The notes under the pieces: model-generated
What the model was told of the DNA's origin: nothing
Database searches by the model: none
What the model saw: only the letters and a program-made list of their open reading frames with translations
Assembly: GCA_017415105.1 (NCBI GenBank)
Contig: JAFQJD010000002.1
Span: 1 to 64,000 of the forward strand
Origin: Clostridia bacterium
Lineage (GTDB): Bacteria; Bacillota; Clostridia; UBA1381
Reading direction: 5' to 3'
DNA: 64,000 nucleotides
Shown: positions 59,933 to 64,000 of the stretch, piece by piece
How positions within the stretch are numbered: position 1 is the stretch's first letter
Layout: every line of letters starts with the position of its first letter
Program-made: the position numbers and the translations under genes

Positions 59933-60678
59933 AGAGAACATTTTTAAACCATGAAAAAGCTCTGCTCACCACAATGGTGCAGGCAGATAATCCGGCAAGA
60001 ATAAAGGAGCTTATTGATAAGTCGGTTCCGGAGGGTGCAGAAGCTTTCGGTATGCAGTTTGAGAAAATGAAGCCCGAACACAGAAAGTCCGAAGTGTATA
60101 AGGAGCTTTTTACATATACAGACAAACCGATATATGTAACAAATTATCTGACATTTGAAAATGAGAACAAAACATATGACGAGCTTGCAGAAGAAATGCT
60201 TGAGCTTGCAGAATGCGGTGCGACACTTTGTGACATTATGGGTGACTACTATGACAAACAGCCCGATGAATTGGCAAAGGATGAGGGTGCAATAAAGAAG
60301 CAGATGGAGCTGATTGAAAAGCTTCATAAAAAGGGTGTAGAGGTTCTGCTGTCCTCGCACGTACTGAAATTCATACCGGCAGAACGGGTACTTGAAATTG
60401 CAAAGGAGCACGAAAGACGCGGTGCTGATATTTGTAAAATTGTAACGGGTGCAGATACAATGGAGGAACAGATAGAAAATCTGCGGATTGTAAATCTTCT
60501 TAAAGAAAATTTGAATATTCCGTTTTTGTTCCTTAGCAGCGGAGAATGTCAGATACTCCGTAGAATTGGCGGTGAGCTTGGCTGTTCAATGTATCTTTGT
60601 GTGCACGAGCACGACGAGTTTGCAACAGATGTTCAGCCGTTACTTAAAAATGTAAAAGCGATAAGAGATAATATGTAA
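59929..60678 (+). CDS. Type I 3-dehydroquinate dehydratase-like TIM-barrel protein
   Basis: 249 residues. The pattern follows AroD: barrel strands LLTTMVQADN and KPIYVTNYLTF, a His in LLSSHVLKFIP (like the catalytic His of SxHxFxxTP), and a Lys in ICKIVTGADTMEEQIENL (like the Schiff-base Lys of VKIAVMP). The substrate Arg/Glu strand (ExRxD) reads MQFEKM, so the active site differs from shikimate-pathway enzymes. Probably acts on a related keto-acid by Schiff base. A catabolic role with the SDR and quinone oxidoreductase is inferred. Overlaps the SDR gene by 4 bp. Confidence 0.65.
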   Translation: MKRTFLNHEKALLTTMVQADNPARIKELIDKSVPEGAEAFGMQFEKMKPEHRKSEVYKELFTYTDKPIYVTNYLTFENENKTYDELAEEMLELAECGATLCDIMGDYYDKQPDELAKDEGAIKKQMELIEKLHKKGVEVLLSSHVLKFIPAERVLEIAKEHERRGADICKIVTGADTMEEQIENLRIVNLLKENLNIPFLFLSSGECQILRRIGGELGCSMYLCVHEHDEFATDVQPLLKNVKAIRDNM

Positions 60679-60689
60679 GGAGGATAAAT

Positions 60690-61673
60690 ATGAAAGCAAT
60701 ACTTGTAAATGATGACAGAAGCTTAAGATGGGACAATGTTCCCGATCCGGTTATTAAACCGGAGGAGGTGTTGGTAGAAATCCACGCCGCAGCACTTAAC
60801 CGTGCCGACCTTATGCAGAGAGAGGGCGATTATCCGCCCCCGCCGGGATGTCCGGAATGGATGGGACTTGAGATTGCAGGCGTAATCACCCAAATGGGTG
60901 ATGAGGCAAAGGCAAAATCAAGCTGGAAAGTCGGAGACAAGGTTTGTGCACTGCTTGGCGGCGGCGGATATGCCGAGTATGTTGCAGTGAAATACGATAT
61001 GCTTATGCCCATACCTGAAAACACAACAATGGTTGAAGCGGCGGCAATTCCTGAAGCATTTGCCACAGCATACCTCAACCTCTTTATAGAGGGTAACATC
61101 AAGCCGGGTAACACGTTACTTATGAACGCAGGTGCATCAGGGCTTGCAAGCGTTATTATCCCGATGGCAAAGGCGTTTGGTATAAGAGTTATAACAACGG
61201 TTTTGACAGACGAGATTGCGAAGTCTATTAAGCATCTTAATGCAGACAGAGTGGTTGTAACAACAAAAGAGGACATTGCAGAAGTTCTCAAAGAAGAGCT
61301 TGATAGCGGACATTCCGTAGACGTTGCAATTGACTGCCTTGGCGGTGAGATTATGGGTAAGTGTATTCACTATCTCACACACGGTGCAAGGTGGATTATG
61401 ATTGCGGCACTTGCAGGCCAGAAAACGGAAATCGACCTCAAGAATATATATGTAAGAAATGTACGTATAATCGGAAGTACACTCCGTTCAAGAACGCCGG
61501 AAGTAAAGGCACAGATTTTGTCAGAGCTTGTAGAAAAGGTGTTCCCGAAAATTGCGACGGGTGAGGTCAAACCGACAATTCACGCAGTTTTGCCGATACA
61601 AGAGGCAGAAGCGGCACACGATATACTGTACAAGGGACAGAATGTAGGAAAGGTTGTTTTGAAAGTAAGATAA
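60690..61673 (+). CDS. Quinone oxidoreductase-like MDR protein (PIG3 type)
   Basis: 327 residues of the zinc-less medium-chain dehydrogenases. NRADLMQREGDYPPPPG (~37-53) is the hallmark of PIG3/QOR-like NADPH:quinone reductases. The Rossmann motif is NAGASGLAS (~150). No zinc cysteines. It reduces quinones or enones with NADPH. AAGGAGG precedes the ATG; 11 bp after the preceding gene. Last gene of the operon. Confidence 0.9.
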   Translation: MKAILVNDDRSLRWDNVPDPVIKPEEVLVEIHAAALNRADLMQREGDYPPPPGCPEWMGLEIAGVITQMGDEAKAKSSWKVGDKVCALLGGGGYAEYVAVKYDMLMPIPENTTMVEAAAIPEAFATAYLNLFIEGNIKPGNTLLMNAGASGLASVIIPMAKAFGIRVITTVLTDEIAKSIKHLNADRVVVTTKEDIAEVLKEELDSGHSVDVAIDCLGGEIMGKCIHYLTHGARWIMIAALAGQKTEIDLKNIYVRNVRIIGSTLRSRTPEVKAQILSELVEKVFPKIATGEVKPTIHAVLPIQEAEAAHDILYKGQNVGKVVLKVR

Positions 61674-61675
61674 CA

Positions 61676-61707
61676 AAAATGCGGTCGCAATTATTGCAAC
61701 CGCATTT
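61676..61707. terminator. Bidirectional terminator between QOR and serS
   Basis: AAAATGCGGT-c-GCAAT pairs with ATTGC-a-ACCGCATTTT (one mismatch) around a 1-nt gap. T-tails on both strands. Confidence 0.8.
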
Positions 61708-61710
61708 TGC

Positions 61711-62979
61711 TTATTTCTTTATTATATCTGTTCCCATATACGGAACAAGTGCTTCGGGGATGGTTACTGTTCCGTCCTCGTTCTGGAAGTTTTCAAGAAT
61801 TGCTGCAACTGTTCTGCCTACTGCAAGGCCTGAACCGTTTAGTGTATGCACAAACTGTGCCTTATCCTTTGGAGTTTCCTTATAGCGGATATTTGCACGG
61901 CGTGCCTGATAGTCTTCAAAGTTTGAGCAGGATGAGATTTCAACGTATCTGTTGTATGAGGGCATCCATACCTCAACGTCATATGTCTTTGCTGATGAGA
62001 AGCCAAGGTCACCTGTTGAAAGACATACCACACGGTACGGGAGGCCAAGTCCCTGAAGAAGTACCTCGGCATCGTTTGTCAGCTTTTCAAGCTCATCGTA
62101 GCTGTCCTCGGGCTTTGTGAACTTAACCATTTCAACCTTGTTGAACTGATGCTGTCTTATGATACCTCTTGTATCACGGCCCGCACTTCCTGCTTCTGCT
62201 CTGAAGCATGCTGAATATGCACAGTACTTAATCGGAAGCTCATCACCTGATAAGATCTCGTCACGGTGAAGGTTAGTAACAGGAACCTCGGCTGTCGGGA
62301 TAAGGAAGAAGCCGTTGTTCTCTACTTTGAATGCGTCCTCTTCAAATTTCGGAAGCTGACCTGTACCTGTCATTGATGCACGATTGACCATATACGGCGG
62401 GAATATTTCTGTATAGCCACGGTCTGTATGAGTGTTTAGGAAATACTGAATAACCGCACGCTCAAGTCTTGCACCAAGTCCCTTATAAACAGTAAAACGA
62501 GTACCGGCAATCTTTGTGCCACGTTCAAAGTCGAGGATATCAAGACCTGTACCGATGTCCCAGTGTGCCTTAGGCTCAAATGTGAACTCACGCGGAGTAC
62601 CGTTTTTACGAAGCTCTACGTTATCAGCGTCGTCGTTACCTACCGGACATGAATCGTTGGGGATATTCGGGATGCGGAGCATAAAGTCACGGAGCTTTGC
62701 GTCAAGCTCACGTACCTTTTCGTCATCCTCCTTGATTTCGTTTGAAAGCTCCTTCATTTCAGCAAAAATCGGGGCGGTGTCCTCGCCTGCCTTCTTCATC
62801 TGCGGGATTTTCTTTGAAATCTCGTTCTGCTGTGCTTTTTTCTTCTCGACCTCTGTTAAAATTTCACGGCGTGCAATATCAAGCTCAATTGCAGGGGTGA
62901 TGTCAAGGTCGTTGTTTCTTTTTTTCAGAGCCTCTCTTATTCGCTCCGGTTCTGTTCTTAAAATTTTGATGTCTAACAT
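61711..62979 (-). CDS. serS: Seryl-tRNA synthetase
   Basis: 422 residues. N-terminal coiled-coil arm (~30-100) followed by the class II core: motif 2 [20 protein letters not shown] (~265-284), and motif 3 near [13 protein letters not shown] at the end. It charges tRNA-Ser. It starts 1 bp after the preceding gene's stop, so there is no room for a T-box leader. AAAGGAACAG is the ribosome site. Confidence 0.98.
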   Translation of the reverse strand: MLDIKILRTEPERIREALKKRNNDLDITPAIELDIARREILTEVEKKKAQQNEISKKIPQMKKAGEDTAPIFAEMKELSNEIKEDDEKVRELDAKLRDFMLRIPNIPNDSCPVGNDDADNVELRKNGTPREFTFEPKAHWDIGTGLDILDFERGTKIAGTRFTVYKGLGARLERAVIQYFLNTHTDRGYTEIFPPYMVNRASMTGTGQLPKFEEDAFKVENNGFFLIPTAEVPVTNLHRDEILSGDELPIKYCAYSACFRAEAGSAGRDTRGIIRQHQFNKVEMVKFTKPEDSYDELEKLTNDAEVLLQGLGLPYRVVCLSTGDLGFSSAKTYDVEVWMPSYNRYVEISSCSNFEDYQARRANIRYKETPKDKAQFVHTLNGSGLAVGRTVAAILENFQNEDGTVTIPEALVPYMGTDIIKK

Positions 62980-62980
62980 T

Positions 62981-63406
62981 TTACTGTTCCTTTCCTTCGT
63001 TTATTTTATTTTTAATTTCTTCATATAATATACGTTGATTATCTGTAAGCGACGCCTCGTCTATTGTGAGAAAAATTGTTTCGGCGTCTGATATATTTCC
63101 GCCGGCAAGATACGCATTTACCGAAAGCAGATTATCATATACAGCAAGTTGTGTCTTTAACGATGCATTTTCAGCATCAAGCTCTGATGCCATATTAGCA
63201 AGCTTTGCAAGCTCCTCGGAATTCGGTGACGGTGATGCGGTTACAGCCGGTGCTGATGTTGCAAACTCGTCTGCACGTTTGCCGAGCTTTGAAACGTTTG
63301 TCTGTGAGAAAAATGCTATAAGTATCAGAAACAGTGCTACTACAAATATGAGTGCAGTGTAAAGATACATTGAGCGGTTTTCTTTATTTGAATTATTATT
63401 ATCCAT
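62981..63406 (-). CDS. Membrane-anchored coiled-coil protein (141 aa)
   Basis: One membrane segment (residues ~14-34, [18 protein letters not shown]) after a polar Asn-rich N-terminus, then a linker and a coiled-coil stretch ([20 protein letters not shown]). No family recognised. It overlaps the DUF4446 gene by 8 bp and lies 1 bp before serS. Probably a bitopic membrane protein with an extracytoplasmic helical domain, in a small operon after parB. Confidence 0.75.
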   Translation of the reverse strand: MDNNNSNKENRSMYLYTALIFVVALFLILIAFFSQTNVSKLGKRADEFATSAPAVTASPSPNSEELAKLANMASELDAENASLKTQLAVYDNLLSVNAYLAGGNISDAETIFLTIDEASLTDNQRILYEEIKNKINEGKEQ

Positions 63407-63902
63407 TTAGCCCTCCGTCAGAGTTCATTCTACCGGTCATTGCCTTTGTTACTGCTTCCTGCTCCTCCTCAAGAAGCGGAATAGCACTCTTTCCGTCTTT
63501 GATTTCACGTACATAGGTGTTTGATGAATTAGTGCCGTAAAGTGAGGTTATAACAAAACCGGTGTTGTACTGGTCAAGGATTGCAAGTGCAAAGCTCTGC
63601 TTTCCGAACACATCATCGAATGCGTCAAAGTTAACAATTCCGGTCTTTGAAAGGCTGAGGTTGAATTTTCTGTCACATGCGGTGATGCGGTCTGACATTA
63701 CCCCCTCCTGACTCATTTTCAGCTTTCTTTGCAGTTCGCGGACGTTGTTATAGTACTTATCAAGGTTTGTAACAAGGTCACCGTCCTCAGAATAGTCCAT
63801 TATTGCGTTTATCTTTGATACGTTAAGTACTCCTATAATAAGTGAGGCAATGACAAACACTGCAAGGACTGAAATTACTGCAATAAGTATTGTTTCGTTC
63901 AT
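63399..63902 (-). CDS. DUF4446 family protein
   Basis: 167 residues. One N-terminal membrane segment (~5-28), a coiled-coil stretch (NNVRELQRKLKMSQEG, ~50-70) and a C-terminal globular part with VNFDAFDDVFGKQSFALAIL, TYVREIKDGKS and LLEEEQEAV. This pattern matches DUF4446, which regularly follows parB in Firmicutes. Function unknown. Start ATG 63902, with GAGGAGG in the parB end just upstream. Confidence 0.85.
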   Translation of the reverse strand: MNETILIAVISVLAVFVIASLIIGVLNVSKINAIMDYSEDGDLVTNLDKYYNNVRELQRKLKMSQEGVMSDRITACDRKFNLSLSKTGIVNFDAFDDVFGKQSFALAILDQYNTGFVITSLYGTNSSNTYVREIKDGKSAIPLLEEEQEAVTKAMTGRMNSDGGLNG

Positions 63903-63903
63903 A

Positions 63904-64000
63904 TTACGCCTCCTCTATCAGGGAAATAATACGGTCAAGGTCGGCATTCCCATAATATTCGATTTCTATTTTTCCCTTTTTGTTGTCGTGATGCAGGGTT
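63904..64000 (-). CDS. parB: ParB C-terminal fragment (5' end outside window)
   Basis: The last 32 codons read in from the right edge: HHDNKKGKIEIEYYGNADLD then RIISLIEEA and TAA at 63904-63906. The KGKIEIEYY strand and the following helix are the dimerisation domain of chromosomal ParB. It segregates the origin region, which fits its position 12-15 kb from dnaA. DUF4446 starts 1 bp later. Confidence 0.85.
   Translation of the reverse strand, partial: TLHHDNKKGKIEIEYYGNADLDRIISLIEEA

Noticed and set aside
62980-63000. T-box leader before serS
   Set aside because: serS begins 1 bp after the upstream gene; no space for a leader.
1-64000. CRISPR arrays, tRNA or rRNA genes
   Set aside because: No regularly spaced repeats of 25-40 bp and no cloverleaf or rRNA sequence was noticed. 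Without a search tool a small RNA gene could still be missed.

Overview
The window looks like a chromosomal segment of a gut-type clostridial Firmicute. It has moderately AT-rich DNA, AAGGAGG-type ribosome binding sites, TTGACA/TATAAT promoters with 17-bp spacers, HemZ, a DnaI-like loader, GlpP, an L7Ae-like gene heading the str operon, and a Bacillus-type replication origin. The origin lies at about 48.7-51.7 kb around dnaA/dnaN; parB and serS sit at the right edge. No rRNA, tRNA or CRISPR array was seen.

Layout. 0-1.2 kb: a truncated replication-initiator-like gene and a small Cys-rich gene abutting the 3' end of rlmD, probably the edge of an integrated conjugative element lying to the left. 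1.3-6.2 kb: rlmD, an operon of hypothetical genes with a phosphatase and a 30-codon ORF, and a WYL regulator. 6.2-14.4 kb: an AraC regulator beside a divergent carbohydrate-type cluster (creatinase-like M24 protein, sensory-rhodopsin-transducer-family protein, creatininase-family enzyme, DUF4432 epimerase-like protein, GH3) and a convergent GHL6-like hydrolase. The M24 and GHL6 promoters share a 34-bp upstream block, so they probably form one regulon.

14.4-23.1 kb: a 12-gene bacterial microcompartment (BMC) operon. It encodes a class II sugar-phosphate aldolase, a GlcG-like protein, a CoA-acylating aldehyde dehydrogenase, an alcohol dehydrogenase, four BMC-H proteins, PduL, a BMC-P pentamer, a PduS-like flavo/Fe-S protein and a PduT-like BMC-T. 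There is no glycyl-radical enzyme or B12 dehydratase. The likely scheme is that the aldolase releases DHAP and an aldehyde (lactaldehyde if the substrate is fuculose- or rhamnulose-1-phosphate). The aldehyde is then split between acyl-CoA to acyl-phosphate and reduction to an alcohol. 23.2-27.9 kb: a glycerol-3-phosphate oxidation operon (GlpA-like, FAD oxidoreductase, DUF1667, GlpP, HAD phosphatase) behind a leader terminator that looks like a GlpP antitermination target.

28-39 kb: a secreted repeat protein, an AAA/DUF4143 ATPase, a sugar isomerase/argH/hydrolase operon, a CDF exporter with a ribosome-site-sequestering leader, a copper-amine-oxidase-fold secreted protein and an M14 carboxypeptidase. 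Two inverted copies of a ~290-bp structured non-coding repeat lie at 31.8 and 38.3 kb. 39-44 kb: the str operon (L7Ae-like, rpsL, rpsG, fusA) and a separately promoted tuf. 44-51.7 kb: dnaI-like, hemZ, a metallo-beta-lactamase-fold gene, dnaN, origin, dnaA, an SDR gene and a second DnaA-box cluster. 51.7-58.2 kb: trmK, a Nif3-like gene, rho, a KdpDE-like two-component pair without kdpFABC, and a Na/Pi cotransporter. 58.2-61.7 kb: a divergent AraC regulator and an SDR / type I dehydroquinase-like / quinone-oxidoreductase operon. 61.7-64 kb: serS, two small membrane proteins and the end of parB.

Product names rest on recognising motifs by eye; no database search was run. Function calls for the 6-14 kb cluster and the BMC substrate are inference.
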